The position numbers and the translations under genes were made by a program. Positions 1 to 11,446 of a DNA stretch of 64,000 nt are shown piece by piece. Position 1 is the stretch's first letter. Each line of letters begins with the position of its first letter. The notes beneath the pieces were generated by a model. That model made no database searches. It saw nothing but the letters and a program-made list of their open reading frames with translations, and was not told where the DNA came from. Source of the stretch: Siphonodentalium dalli. Its lineage: Eukaryota > Mollusca > Scaphopoda > Gadilida > Siphonodentaliidae. The DNA lies in assembly GCA_032622095.1 (NCBI GenBank), contig CP136069.1:16040450-16104449 (forward strand). The letters are read 5' to 3'.

Positions 1-3000
1 CTATTGGCAGATGGTGGTTACTAGTTCGGAATTAACAGAGAGTTATTCTATTCTTTGTATCCAAACAGTTCAGGTATCTTTCGAAATGTATGTCATGTTT
101 AAAAATCTTATAAGTGTTGCCTCTGCTAGAATTTTCTATATCAGATAACCAGATGGTTCGGAATTTACTATTTAAACTGCATTTGAAATATGGTGTTAAT
201 TTTTCTGGACATGAAATATTCTCCATGTTCCACAGATGAATCTGTCCACAATCTGTTAGGATGTTCTTTATTTTTTCTATCCACTGAAATTTCACTGACG
301 AAGCATCGCATACTTTCAGGGATAGTAAATACAAAAGTTTGCAAAATCTGTTCTGGTTCATATTCTTAATTTTCATCCAATATTTCACAATACGCAAGTT
401 GATTGTGTATTCAATAGGCAGCCTACCGCTCGCCATATAACATATAATTGGGGGTAGACGACCTCAGATGGAGAACATGTCTTATAAATGTTCTGTGTAT
501 AACTTCAAACATATCATTATTCCCTGACCCCCCATACCTCGCAACAATACAGCATGATTGGCAACACTTGTGCGTCAAACAATTCAAAGTTATTTTTAAT
601 TGACAAGCAGTGTGTTCTCGATTTTGAAATAATGGAATACATTGACTTAGTTGCTTTATTCAGCAAAGTCTTTTTTGCACCCGAGTACGACCCTGATTTT
701 GTATGAATAATTCCAAGATAGTTAAAGTTCTTGACTACTTCAATTTTCTGACCTTTGTATGTAAATGTCCTATTTTTAGGCAAGCTTCGTTTAGAAATCA
801 ACAGTATCTTGGTTTTCTCAATGTTGACATTTAACTTCCACTTCTCGCAATACCTTTGAAAGCTACTAAGTGCTTTCTGCAAATGTAACCGTGTTTCAGC
901 CATAAGTACGGTGTCATCTGCGTATAAAATAATGAATAGTTTGACATATGTCTGCAAATGGGTTTCTATATCCCGTGACATTTTGGACAAACCTCGGAGA
1001 CCGTCCGAGTTGAGAAAATCCTCAAGATCATTTAGGTAAAGTGAAAAAAGCAGGGGGGTGATAGGTTTTCGCCTTGTCGCACGCCAGACAAACATGGGAA
1101 ACAATCGGATGTTGTATTACCCATACGAACTTTCCACTTAATGTTTGTGTACATGTTTCTAACAACCGCGAGTAGCTTTCCGTTTACGCCATTACTCAGG
1201 AGTTTGTGCCATAGCCCTTTCCTCCATACCTTATCAAATGCTTTCTCGAAATCAATGAATGCGCAATAAATATTCCTATTAAGTGCCTTTGTAATTTCCG
1301 TTAACATATGTAAAACAAATATGTTATCTGTTGTTGAATAACCTTTTCTAAAACCCGCCTGGTTCTCACGGATAACCTCATTTTCTTCAATATAAGAATA
1401 CAATCTATTCGAAAGAATCTTTGTAAACAATTTGCCAAAGCAGCTCAAAAGAGTGATAGGTCTATAGTGTTTTGGATCTCCCTTGTTACCTTTCTTCTTA
1501 TAGAGCGGAATGATAGTTCCAATTCCCCATATGTCTGGTACACAGCCTGATTCGAAAACTAAATTAAATGTTTTACAATATATGTCGATAAGGGTGTCAG
1601 AGGATGCCTTGATATATTCATTTTTAATTCCGTCATCGCCAGGGGACTTATTGTTTTTTAAACTCTTGATAGCTAACATGACTTCTTCTTTGTTTATTGG
1701 TCGATTTAGTTGGTCGTTTGTGTTACTTGTCTCAATGTTCATACATGTATCTAAGTCATCTGTGGTTGATTCAGAATTAAGTAATCGGAAATGTTCTTCA
1801 AATTTGTCTATGTCAACTGAGTTATTTGATACTATATCTCGCTTATTAAGTTTAGACCAGAATTTTCTTGAGTTTTCTATTTTTAGTTTTGATAATTCAC
1901 GTGTGATATTCTCCCTATGTATTGCTATTGCATTGTCCATTTCTCGTTTGTATCCCCTACTCATTTCAAGCATCAGTTGTCTTGAACTATTGTTTTGCTT
2001 TCGCTTGTGGTATCTCTTGGATTTACGGTATTCTTTACGCGCTTTCCAGCATGCCGAATTAAACCATGGTTTGTTATTCCTTTTTCATGCTTTCGGCTTA
2101 CTACCTGGAGGTCCAAATGTGTCTTGTGACGATTTAAGAAGAACTTGTGTTATCCTGTCGACTATTTCATTTACTTCCCTGTTATTAGTTATAGATGATG
2201 GGCAACTGTTCAGCACATATCGCAATTCTGATATTTCCACGGGGTCGAGATTCCAAATAAACTCGGTTGTTTTGGATGGATCCCATTTATAGTTATGACA
2301 GGTATCAGATTCGTTGTTAGTTAATTCAGTAGGTGCGTCTATATGTATTGCTAATTCCGTTGAGATACTTTTATGCACGTCTGAAAATAATTTGTTTGCT
2401 TCTCCGACTATAAAATCTACGGCCATGGGTAGTGCATTTAGTGAACAAAGCGTGTAATCTAGAACAGATGCGTCACGACATGTATACGACCCGATTTTAC
2501 TATCTGTTCCCAATCTTCCATTCAATATTAACAAATCGTTATTATGACAACACTCAGTAGTTTTTTTACCAAAACCATTCGTCGTGTTGTCCATGTTATG
2601 CCTTTCTAATGGTAAACCACAGTTCTCGAGCACCATCTCGGCAGTTACGGAGTTATCGTAAGTACCAAAATCGTTGTCTTCATGGGGTATATAGTCTGGC
2701 TTTTGAGCCGTGCGAGCATTGAAATCGCCAGTTATGAAAATATTATCATACCGTTGTCTCATTTGTAAAATATCCGCGTCAATTTCATTAAAGGCTGAAC
2801 TCGATGAATATTTGGTTCCTTCTGGTGGAACATAAACAGCTCCCAATATAATTTTAACTCCCCGATGCTGTATTTATAACCAATGAATAAACTGACAATT
2901 TGTATTCAGTGTTTGTGTCGATGTGACCAAATAAGATTTTACGCCAATGATGATTCCGCCAGATTTGACGCGGGAAAGTTTCGTGCGATTTTTCATGTGC

Positions 3001-4701
3001 AGGACAAAGCCTGGTAGAACAAGACTATCGCAATCGTCTGTCTTAGTCTCCGATAGGCACATAATATCGTGATTATCACACATATTTTGGAATTCTGGAT
3101 AAGCCAGTTTTTTCTAACCCCACACACATTTAAACCTAGTATTCTAATGCCATGATTGTGGACATTATCGACATGATTCGTTGTTATTCCAGTCGGGTCA
3201 TTCATTTCATTATTACTCACGTTAGGATTAGAGTTATCCCCAAGTTCATGCCTATCGGTGTCGGGATTATCGCTATCACTATTTAAAGTTTCAACGGACC
3301 GTCGGTACTCCTCATTTTCCGGATATAGTGTCCCGTAAGCTTCATGCAATACTTCCGAAAAGTATGTTCTGAGTTGCCCCTTGTGGGGGTCGACCTCGGT
3401 GTTTTCAGTAAAGTTATGATCACAATCACCATTAATATCATTAACAAAGTCATCAGCAAAATCATCAACAAAATCATTCACAAAATTATCATTATTGTCT
3501 TCATTCTCATCGTATTCATTATCATCACCATTATCATCATCATCATCATTATCATCAGCATCATAATTGTAATCATCATCATCATCATCAACAACATCAA
3601 CATCATCATCATCATCTTCATCTTCATCACCGTAATCGTCATCATCAGCATAATCAACACCATACTCACCATTATCTTTGTCGACATTCTGAAACGTACC
3701 AGAAGTGCATCTAAGACAATTACATATAATATCACACAACGAATGATGCTCATTGCTCATTTGGTATTTATATATACTCTTAATCGGTTCATAATGCGGG
3801 TAGTTAATTATCCGCTGTCGTATCAGTTCATATTCATACCCGTCATGTTCATTAATAGTATTGGTATCTCTTTTGAATGTTTTCGCATTCCAAGTTGAAT
3901 TGTAATTACTAGAACGAAGTAATTCTGTACAAGTATGTTTACAAACACGTTTAGTATAATTACCATTATCAAAATCACCCATTCCATAATTAGAAGCACC
4001 CATAACATGACCAAAACCCTTAATATTTCTATCGCACTCATGAACCCTTGAGTTATAGCATTCTGTATGAATTTTTTTACAAGGATTATGGATGACGCAA
4101 CACCTCTCTTCAGTGAATGTGTTGTTACGTGCGTGACCATCGACGTAATTGGTAGCCTTATTATCACTCAAAACATCGCGACCATGTTTCCACAAAGGTG
4201 CAAAATATATGTCAGTTTCCAAATTGGGAACGTCACAATATAATATGTTAGGTCTATGAACGAACTCAGACATGCAATTAGCTCCGCTAGTCTTCTCGTA
4301 ATTCATATCATTTTCAAACGTTAACAGGTACGAATTTAACGCTACTCGAAAATCAATGTTATCTTGATCCAAAGCAATCATCTCACTCCTTTCGGTTTTC
4401 GCGTTAGACAGACACGTGTGAGTACATGACTGTTGGATGTCTGTATTAACAGACACAGTTAACTCGTGTGAATAATCTTGAATGTTAGTGTCACTCCCGT
4501 TAAGCACTGACGTGATTGGACGACAGTTAATCCACATGTTTCATCGTTAATGTGATCATTATCACTTATGTTCATAACCTGTGCTACAATAGTATTCAAA
4601 TGCATTTTCCCGATAGTAGCGTGCACCGTGCACTCACCAGTTTGTATTTCAGAATAATTACCATTCAAAGTCTGCGCATGTGTTGCATTGAGGTCGTTCA
4701 T
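1..4701 (-). pseudogene. LINE ORF2 (endonuclease + reverse transcriptase), frameshifted, continues past left edge
   Basis: This is the second ORF of a non-LTR retrotransposon; it would nick the target and reverse-transcribe the element RNA. Reading from 4701 downward: a first segment (4701 to about 4460), a frameshift near 4500, a long acidic extension, then the APE-type endonuclease starting at ILGLNVCG (about 3150). A second frameshift near 3080 leads to LSETKTDD (2874-3083), GDFNAR and SVLDYTLCS (2085-2846). RT blocks follow at 1032-1973: PGDDGIKNEYIK, HYRPITLLSC, AFIDFEKAFDKVW, GVRQG. A frameshift near 1060-1100 leads to YADD at 913-924. Two more shifts near 520 and 430 lead into LPIEYTINLRIVKYW. 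A stop at 32-34 follows, but the same frame goes on as FRTSNHHLPI to base 1, so the C-terminus lies outside the window. The start at 4701 is chosen because an ATG lies 36 nt after the ORF1 stop. It resembles the CR1/L2-type group; the clade is uncertain. Confidence 0.9.
3478..3665. repeat. ATC/GAT trinucleotide microsatellite inside LINE ORF2
   Basis: Imperfect run of ATC, ATT and CAT triplets. On the minus strand it is in frame with the ORF2 extension and encodes a long Asp/Asn/Glu-rich stretch just upstream of the endonuclease. Acidic residues with occasional Tyr and Val continue to about 3430. Confidence 0.9.
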
Positions 4702-4737
4702 AGCCCTATTTGGTATGATATGTGAAATACAATTACT

Positions 4738-6324
4738 TCATTTTTCAAATCTACCCGATTTGTTTTCGGGTGAAGTTGGTGTGAAGTTTTGAAATCTCTT
4801 GCGAGTGTTAAGTTGTTCAATGTCACTCTCCTGGTCGAGAACAATAGCTGTTTCAGCTAGTTTTTCAGACAGTTTCTCTGCTCCTTTCGGGCTAAGGTGT
4901 ACCCCTGATGAGCCGTCATCTTTGAAGAGCGACCTTACCAGATTACCGTCTTTTATGAAAAGTCGGTCATTGTCTACAAATGAAAAACCATCACACGAAT
5001 TGCAGTGGGTGGTTACGTAATTGTTCACTAAGTTTGCTGCAGCATTATGTGGTTGCTGTTTACCGCCTGTCAGTTTCCTTGATGGTATACTACATATATT
5101 TATACTAGCATTGGGGAAGCTATCTCGCAACCGTTTCTCTGCTTTGTTGAACCAGAATATAACTTGGTTGAAACAGTCTTCCGGTTTATTATCATGCTTG
5201 GTGTTCCTAGATATATCATTGGTTCCCAGATGAACAGTTAGGGATTTCACATTCACCGGATCAATCTGTGGTATTCGTATGGCTTTATCAATCAGTTTAT
5301 CCACATCCTCATAGGTTGCACCCGGTGTGAACATAATTCTCATGTTTGGTTTGTCGACCTTTGCGTGTCTGAGATTGCTCGCGCCAATCACGACCGAGTC
5401 AACCACAGGCGGTGTTAATTTACCCTTTATACCCGAACTCGATTGATGCTCACGCTCGCTTTGTACCGGTGGCCGCTCATAGCCGGTTTGTTGACGTGTT
5501 GGCCCGTGAGAATGAGTGTCACTCCCTGTGGCGGCGGGCGTCTTCTGATCTGTTGAGTGGTCATCTCCCGTGACCTGATTGGAGTTACGCTCGTTGTAGT
5601 AAGAGGTGTAATTATTTGGGTCAGACATGCGCTTTGGGCACGTGACCTCCCGGTGTCCTGTTAAGAAGCATCTTCGGCATGTGATTGGATTAGAACACGA
5701 CCTTGCGTCGTGTTGTTTACTAAAACATCTTGAGCACATGGAGTCGTCATATTGTGGGCGTGGCTTTGATGGACACGAGTCACCCCAATAATGTTGATTA
5801 TCACAGTGGTCGCAAGGCATCTTAGTTTTTATAGACTGTATTCTCACTTCGTAACCGTCGATCTGTATATACCGCGGGATATCCACACAGCTAGTTATCC
5901 CAATTGTTCTATTCCCATGTTCTACATAGTCAGCTTGCTCCCTCATTCTAACTCTTCTGTAGGATTCCGGGACTACATCTCCATATAGGGACATTGCATC
6001 TATAAATAGCTTATCGTCTACTTCAATGGGTGTGTCCATAACAGTGACATAAGTGGCCATATTTTCAACATCACTTGGTTTAATAAACCTCCTCCCAAGG
6101 TAGAAACCAAATTCCAACAACTGTTCTTTCACATCAGAATGGTCTAAAGTTATGTTACAAACCTTCTCTGTTATTTGTATTCCTCTGATCGCTTTTGGTT
6201 CGATTGCGTCTCGGAGTCCGTTGAATACATTTTCCCTGTTGAATCGACCGCCCCGTTCGCGCGTAAAACTTACAGTTAAATTTCTTGGAGTTGGCGGCAT
6301 CTTCGTTCCGATCAGTTGGTTCAA
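4738..6324 (-). CDS. LINE ORF1: RRM-like region, three zinc knuckles, SGNH-hydrolase-like domain
   Basis: Open frame of 528 codons directly upstream of ORF2, probably the RNA-binding protein of the retrotransposon particle. Residues about 15-120 look RRM-like (IEVDDKLFIDAMSLYGDV). Three knuckle-type motifs follow: CDHC..H..C at 171-184 (spacing degenerate), CSRC-x4-H-x4-C at 197-210 and CRRC-x4-H-x4-C at 216-229. A polar linker (230-305) precedes an SGNH/GDSL-like domain with block I IGASNLRH (312-319, Ser315), block III LGTND (366-370) and block V GVHLSPKG (474-481, His476). Esterase-type domains are known in ORF1 proteins of CR1/L2-like LINEs. The frame is uninterrupted, unlike ORF2, so it may be recent or still under constraint. 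The initiator Met is followed nine residues later by a second ATG, so the exact start is uncertain. Confidence 0.88.
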   Translation of the reverse strand: MNQLIGTKMPPTPRNLTVSFTRERGGRFNRENVFNGLRDAIEPKAIRGIQITEKVCNITLDHSDVKEQLLEFGFYLGRRFIKPSDVENMATYVTVMDTPIEVDDKLFIDAMSLYGDVVPESYRRVRMREQADYVEHGNRTIGITSCVDIPRYIQIDGYEVRIQSIKTKMPCDHCDNQHYWGDSCPSKPRPQYDDSMCSRCFSKQHDARSCSNPITCRRCFLTGHREVTCPKRMSDPNNYTSYYNERNSNQVTGDDHSTDQKTPAATGSDTHSHGPTRQQTGYERPPVQSEREHQSSSGIKGKLTPPVVDSVVIGASNLRHAKVDKPNMRIMFTPGATYEDVDKLIDKAIRIPQIDPVNVKSLTVHLGTNDISRNTKHDNKPEDCFNQVIFWFNKAEKRLRDSFPNASINICSIPSRKLTGGKQQPHNAAANLVNNYVTTHCNSCDGFSFVDNDRLFIKDGNLVRSLFKDDGSSGVHLSPKGAEKLSEKLAETAIVLDQESDIEQLNTRKRFQNFTPTSPENKSGRFEK

Positions 6325-6877
6325 TATATGCTATGATGTATATGGAATCTTCTCCCTCTAATAGTTTACACGATCCACTCGAAAAACATCGGTTTGGAAA
6401 CAAAATACAATTAGTAAACACACATAATTTCAAAACACGGCCATCTTGATCCAGGGGATGTAATATCAAGTCGAATACTATAGAACACAAAATATGTATT
6501 ACAAAATTAGTAAATCACAAATTAACGCTGATATTACAAAAATTGTATTATATAGTATAGGCCCCTGGTCTGGTTGTAAGATATCCATGAGATGTTTTAT
6601 TTGGTCAATTTGTGACACATGTTTACATTGAATTTGAGGAAGCATGAAATTTAAAAGTCTTAAAATTGGGATAGGTTGGTAATTTCTAGTGTCATAGGTA
6701 TCACTTATGATGTTTTATCTAGCTTGTTTGGCAGGTAGGCACATTTGGGTACAGATAAAAGTTTGTTTATTATTTATATTTGTTTTATCGAAATTTTCGA
6801 AATTTGAAATTCCATATTCCTTAAGAAATCCTAGTAAAATTCCAATATCATAAAAGCGGTCAGTTAGATGTTATCGA
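6325..6877 (-). other. Probable 5' UTR of the LINE, then unassigned DNA
   Basis: The first 150 bases or so upstream of ORF1 are the likely 5' UTR of the element. No clear 5' boundary or target duplication is visible because the 3' end of the LINE lies outside the window. The rest is AT-rich with no recognisable feature. Confidence 0.4.
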
Positions 6878-7454
6878 TTAATGGGTCGGGCGGCGTTGGT
6901 TGCAGAAATATTCATATTTTTTCAAATCGCCATCAACGGAAGGAATATTAAAATATATATAGTTTTGTTCATATGCCAAACATAGTCAGCGTGTAAATAG
7001 TATTTTGTTGCCAAGATATACGATGGTGTACGTAAATAGGTCAGGCACATCCTGAATTCCAGTATTATAGTGATATTCCCCTATTATAGTGATATTTGAC
7101 TATAACATATTCATGTTTCCTGAAATTGCATCGGGAATAGAAGACGACACACACCAGTGAACAGCCAAATTTCACTCTTAACAATACCACAACAAAGGAA
7201 CAGTCTTCCGACAAAATTCGTTGTGCAATCTCTTGCGCCAGCTTTGTTATTCAATAATATTACCAATATATTAATTTATAATGACAATAACAGGATAACT
7301 CAATCGCTCCTTCATTAACAACATTTAAACTAATTGAATGCTAATTGAGTTGCTTATCGTGTACTGTCATGATTAATCATTCTCCTGGACAAAATATATA
7401 TAAATAGCAAATGTGTACGACACTGATTTTCAATAATTTACGTGAAATATAATT

Positions 7455-8291
7455 TTGGATTATCCCTCAAATGCATTTTGTTCTGATAAAGATATCCACA
7501 ACCTATTTAACAGAGTTAACATTGAAATGGACTATATGAGTCAGTGGTTTGCTGCTAACAAATTGTCATTGAACATTGATAAAACAAATTATATGCTCTT
7601 CACTAATTGTTCACTACCTGAAGTATTACCAATACTTAATATAAATGACAAGACCATCAACAGAGTGACGAATACTAAATTTTTAGGTGTCACTATTGAA
7701 GACAATCTATCTTGGGACAAACACATAAGTTTAATATGCTCTAAACTTTCCAGTAATGTTGGAATTCTGAGAAAAATCAGTGACTTTGTTCCTACTGCTA
7801 CATTGAAAACCGTGTATTTATCGTTAATTATACCCTACCTGACCTACTGTAATGCAATCTGGAGCTCGTCAACCAAAAAAAATCTTACTAAAATCAGAAA
7901 ATTACAGGAGAATGCCCTAAACATTATCTCAAATGGTACTAGTAATATTTCCACATATTCCAGACAAGCCAAACTACTAATGCTTGATGACATTGGGAAC
8001 ATGCAGCTAATTAGAATACTGCATGACTACCATACACATGCACTACCCGATTCCTTATCAAAATTATTCACAAACCTAGCAGATATACATAGCCATAATA
8101 CTCGCTCAAAATCAAAAGGTAATCTATATCATGAATTTAAAAGGACCAAACCCTCAAAAAATGCAATCTCAAACAAAGCCCGAGCATTATGGAATAGCCT
8201 CCCTGAAGATTGCAAATTACGCATTGAAACATGTATTGACTACCCCAAATATCTAAAAGATCACTTTATCAATAGCTATAATGTATCATAA
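7455..8291 (+). pseudogene. 5'-truncated LINE RT C-terminal fragment (L2/CR1-like)
   Basis: Open frame of about 278 codons beginning just downstream of where the catalytic Y/F-ADD box should be (NAFCSDKDIHNLF). It continues through KLSLNIDKTNYMLF, KFLGVTIEDNLSWDKHI, YLSLIIPYLTYCNAIWSS, LQENALNII and HNTRSKSKGNLYH to ARALWNSLPEDCK. This is the usual post-RT thumb and C-terminus of CR1/L2-type ORF2. There is no ATG at the start; the frame opens by truncation. The C-terminal stop at 8289-8291 looks original because a typical 3' UTR follows. The fragment cannot encode active polymerase without the missing palm. Confidence 0.88.
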
Positions 8292-8735
8292 ATGACCCAT
8301 ATGTGTTAATCACCTTCTATATTATTCAAATTCATCAAAGGACAAAAAACAAACAAAGCACCATATTCTTAGCCCAAATCAACTGAGATCCACTGGTAAC
8401 TCAGTCACATCCTTACACATTCATTAAATTGAAATAATAATGTTTCAGGAAATCAAGTAACATATAGTTCTATTGCTTATGAGCGTATCTTCAACACATT
8501 ATGCACACCATTTACCACTACACCCCTCCCGCTCCCCAACCTACATCTCTTTCTCTCTCTCAACTGTTCTTCTCCTCTTACACTTGCACCCACATTATGT
8601 CTATATTATAATTATTGTATTATTATAGGGCTCTGACACAAAAGCCATGGCTTCCACAGAGCCCCATTACCATATTGTAATTTATGTATACTGAGCATCA
8701 AATAAAATCACTTGAGTTTGAGTTTGAGTTTTATC
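8292..8735 (+). other. LINE 3' UTR with stem-loop and (TTGAGT)n tail
   Basis: After the RT stop comes a C-rich UTR, a stem-loop with arms GGGCTCTG (8628-8635) and CAGAGCCC (8657-8664), an AATAAA near 8701 and three tandem TTGAGT units at 8712-8729. A 3' stem-loop plus short tandem tail is the usual RT recognition signature of CR1/L2-type LINEs and marks the true 3' terminus. Confidence 0.7.
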
Positions 8736-8789
8736 AAATTCACAAAACGGTGATGGTCAATCAGCAATATAATAGTGGTATTAACATTT

Positions 8790-9045
8790 TTTTACAATTT
8801 TAATAATTTTTTCTTGTATTCTTTAACAATTTTATAATTTCACCCATACAGAGCCCCAGACAAACATGAGCAGACGACACTCTTCTATATGCTTCTATAT
8901 ATGTGTGGGGCTCCCTGCAGGGTAATGGATGTTTTTTATTTTATGTCCTAAAAATTGTCAGAAACATTTATTTAAAAAAAATGATAAAAAATTGTTAGGC
9001 CAATGCATTCTCTTATATAAGAGAATGCATTGGCACAGGGTAAAA
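8790..9045 (+). mobile_element. Half copy of hairpin MITE Hp2
   Basis: Matches the interior and right part of Hp2 elements (compare 57530-57815): GAGCCCCAGAC, a TATATAGAAGC-type segment, GGGTAATGGATG and one terminal hairpin, ending at CACAGGGTAAAAAA without the outer GTGACCCGC inverted repeat. It is the last piece of the foreign block that splits M1. Confidence 0.7.
9000..9033. repeat. Perfect loopless 34-bp palindrome
   Basis: The two 17-bp halves (CCAATGCATTCTCTTAT and its complement) meet with no spacer. It is the Hp cassette arm with the usual central 30-odd bases removed. Confidence 0.9.
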
Positions 9046-9434
9046 AATACCTGGTAAACAAGAACATGCTCGTGTTACATAAGTTTTACTTCTGTTTACA
9101 TAACACATCGCAATTCTATTGTTACTCACACACAAATGATATAAACGCTCTTTATTATTTCCATATCAGGAAAACAGTAACAAATAACGCTCTTTATGTT
9201 TACCATATCCGGATCTAAACAAAAGCTAGGTTCTGTAACGTTTTTTGCTTTTGTTTGCATAACAAAGGAAAAACATTTGACAATAACATATTTCTGATTG
9301 GTATAAGAACAAAGTCTGTCTATATTTTACTATTCTTTCTGTTTGTGGCGGTTTTTGACGGAGCTGAATACTTTAACAGCATACCTACTGCCAACGCCGC
9401 CCGTATCTTTAATGTCAGTGCCTCAACAGACTAA

Positions 9435-9829
9435 CTAAAGGTACTCAATCCGATTCGATGGTCCCCTTATAATCAGATTCCAACAACAACAACATTATTA
9501 GAAATGCCGCTTCAGTTATCATAATCGATCAATTGCCCAAATTAATTCTAACCACTGTCAACTATAGTATAAAATTGCTCGAAACGTATTATTTATCAAC
9601 ATGTTGTTCGACGAAATTTGGCCTTATTATTAATACAAAATCTATTGATTTTAACTGGGCCGCTAATAAGTCTCGATGGAGAAAGATAATAGAGTTCAAA
9701 AATCTATATCTAATAAGCTTTGTGTGTGCCTCGACTCGAATCAAATATTTTTACCCCCCCCCCCCCCCCCCCACGAATCCTAATAAATAGTAATCTACAG
9801 GGGCGCTTAATCGGATTATGCATCTTTAA
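9435..9829 (+). mobile_element. TTAA-type MITE, family R
   Basis: Left end TAAAGGTACTCAATCCGATT and reversed right end TTAAAGATGCATAATCCGAT form an imperfect terminal inverted repeat. The same sequence recurs at 34973-35184 (reverse) and 37743-37921, starting at a TTAA in each. It contains a run of 19 C at 9754-9772. Non-coding. Confidence 0.6.
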
Positions 9830-9870
9830 ACATTTCGAAAGGTACAATAACTGCAATAAGCGCAATTTGC

Positions 9871-10253
9871 TTAACCCTTTACCCAACAAAACTGCCCTGT
9901 GCCAATGCTCTTATATATGCGAGTCGACACATATTAAAAATAATAAAATTGTCAAAGAATGTAGAAAAATATCATAAAAATTGTTAAAAAATGTAAGAAC
10001 AAATTCTAAAATTGTTAAAGAATGTAAGAAAAATGCATTCTCTTATATATTCGAGGCGACCTATGGTCGACTCGCATATATAAGAGAATGCATTGGCACA
10101 GGGCATAACTGTAACTATCACAATGTGGTCAATGCGCCGGTTCCAATGATATCCATATTTGTATGGTTCTATTGAGACAGACCCAAGATAATATAGGCTG
10201 TTGCAGTTTCATTTGGGCTATTTTTCTGGGCGTTTTGTTGGGTAAAGGGTTAA
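9871..10253 (+). mobile_element. Hairpin MITE Hp1 (TTAA, TIR CCCTTTACCCAACA)
   Basis: TTAA at 9871-9874 and 10250-10253, with terminal inverted repeats CCCTTTACCCAACA and TGTTGGGTAAAGGG. The left hairpin has lost its second arm after GAGTCGACA. The right hairpin (10037-10098) is intact. AT-rich spacer with ATTGTTAAAGAATGTAAG repeats lies between. No coding capacity. Confidence 0.85.
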
Positions 10254-10430
10254 AGGGGTAATGTGCACTAAATCGGTCTCCCATATATTATAGGTCCAGC
10301 TTCGTTGTGTACATCTGTTAATATATGGATTCCTTTGTTGTACAATTGTCCCATATATGAGAAGCATATGGTAATAAGTCTGATTACATTTGAAGTATAT
10401 TCTTTCTAACCTTCTGTTTACTGTATATAT

Positions 10431-10884
10431 GTGACCCGCCATATCAAATCCAGTCGGAAGTCGGGATTTTTTTTACCCTGTGCCAATGCATTCTCTTATA
10501 TATGCGAGTCGACCATAGGTCGCCTCGCATATATAAGAGAATGCATTGGCCTAACAATTTTGTATCATGTTTTTAAATAAATGTTTCTTACAAATTTTAG
10601 GACATAAAATAAAAAACATCCATTACCCTGCAGTGAGCCCCACACATATATAGAAGCATATAGAAGAGTGTCGTCTGCTCATGTTTGTTTGCGGCTGTGT
10701 ATGGGTGAAATTATAAAATTGTTAAAGAATACAAGAACAAATTATTGAAATTGTAAAAAAATGTTAGGCCAATGCATTCTCTTATATATGCGAGGTGACC
10801 TATGGTCGACTCGCTTATATAAGAGAATGCATTGGCACAGGGTAAACAAAATCCCGACTTACGACTGGATTTGCTTATGTGATT
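10431..10884 (+). mobile_element. Hairpin MITE Hp2 (TIR GTGACCCGCCATATC)
   Basis: Left end GTGACCCGCCATATC follows ATAT at 10427-10430; hairpins at about 10481-10552 and 10770-10840 in inverted arrangement; interior shared with 57399-57846. The right end is eroded (TTTGCTTATGTG where GATATGGCGGGTCAC is expected). Confidence 0.8.
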
Positions 10885-11202
10885 TGAAGCTACTCAATCC
10901 GATGTAACGCTCCTTTGGCTTCGGGGGTAAAACTATTTGATTCGAGTCGAGGTTTTGTTATACCAATAATATATTAGCAGGGGGTGCTCGTATCCGGTCC
11001 CACAGTATAGGCACCCCTGTCTTGGACTCCAGTATAGTGGAAACTTCACTATTGGTGTCCAGAGCAGTCTACCTTGCGGCAGTTTACAAATGTCAGGATA
11101 AGAGTAACAACAGCATAGAATATAAGTCCACACTACCTCGGATTAACCAATCTTTATTATATTCCCGTGTAAAACCAACTGATAAGTTAAATGATCTTTA
11201 TT

Positions 11203-11446
11203 AATAATTTCACCCATACAGAGCCCCAGACAAACATGAGCAGACGACACTCTTCTATATGCTTCTATATATGTGTGGGGCTCACTGCAGGGTAATGGAT
11301 GTTTTTTATTTTATGTCCTAAAAATTGTAAGAAACATTTATTTAAAAAACATGAAAAAACATTGTTAGGCCAATGCATTCTCTTATATATGCGAGGCGAC
11401 CTATGGTCGACTCGCATATATAAGAGAATGCATTGGCACAGGGTAA
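11203..11446 (+). mobile_element. Half copy of hairpin MITE Hp2
   Basis: Same half as 8790-9045: interior plus right hairpin (about 11369-11436), ending at CACAGGGTAAAAA. The upstream 10990-11200 holds only a short imperfect inverted repeat around CCAGTATAGTGGAAAC. Confidence 0.75.

Larger units (their letters stand above)
6878..9412 (-). mobile_element. TTAA MITE (family M1), minus orientation, split by a 2 kb insertion
   Basis: Two pieces match adjacent parts of the M1 MITE seen intact at 21673-22200. The piece 6878-7037 is the M1 right end reversed and the piece about 9056-9412 is the rest. They join without loss around GTACGTAAACAAGAG. TTAA lies at both outer ends (6878-6881 and 9409-9412), with termini related to TTAA-AGATACGGGCGGCG. 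The intervening 7038-9055 is therefore foreign DNA; GTAAA at both junctions may be its target duplication. Piggybac-like transposases use TTAA, so M1 is probably mobilised by one; this is inferred from target choice only. Confidence 0.8.

Noticed and set aside
1510-2292. Plus-strand frame of 260 codons
   Set aside because: It is the antisense of the LINE ORF2, whose minus-strand reading has clear RT and endonuclease motifs.
3283-4167. Ile/Met-rich frames on both strands
   Set aside because: Shadow readings of the ATC microsatellite and LINE extension.
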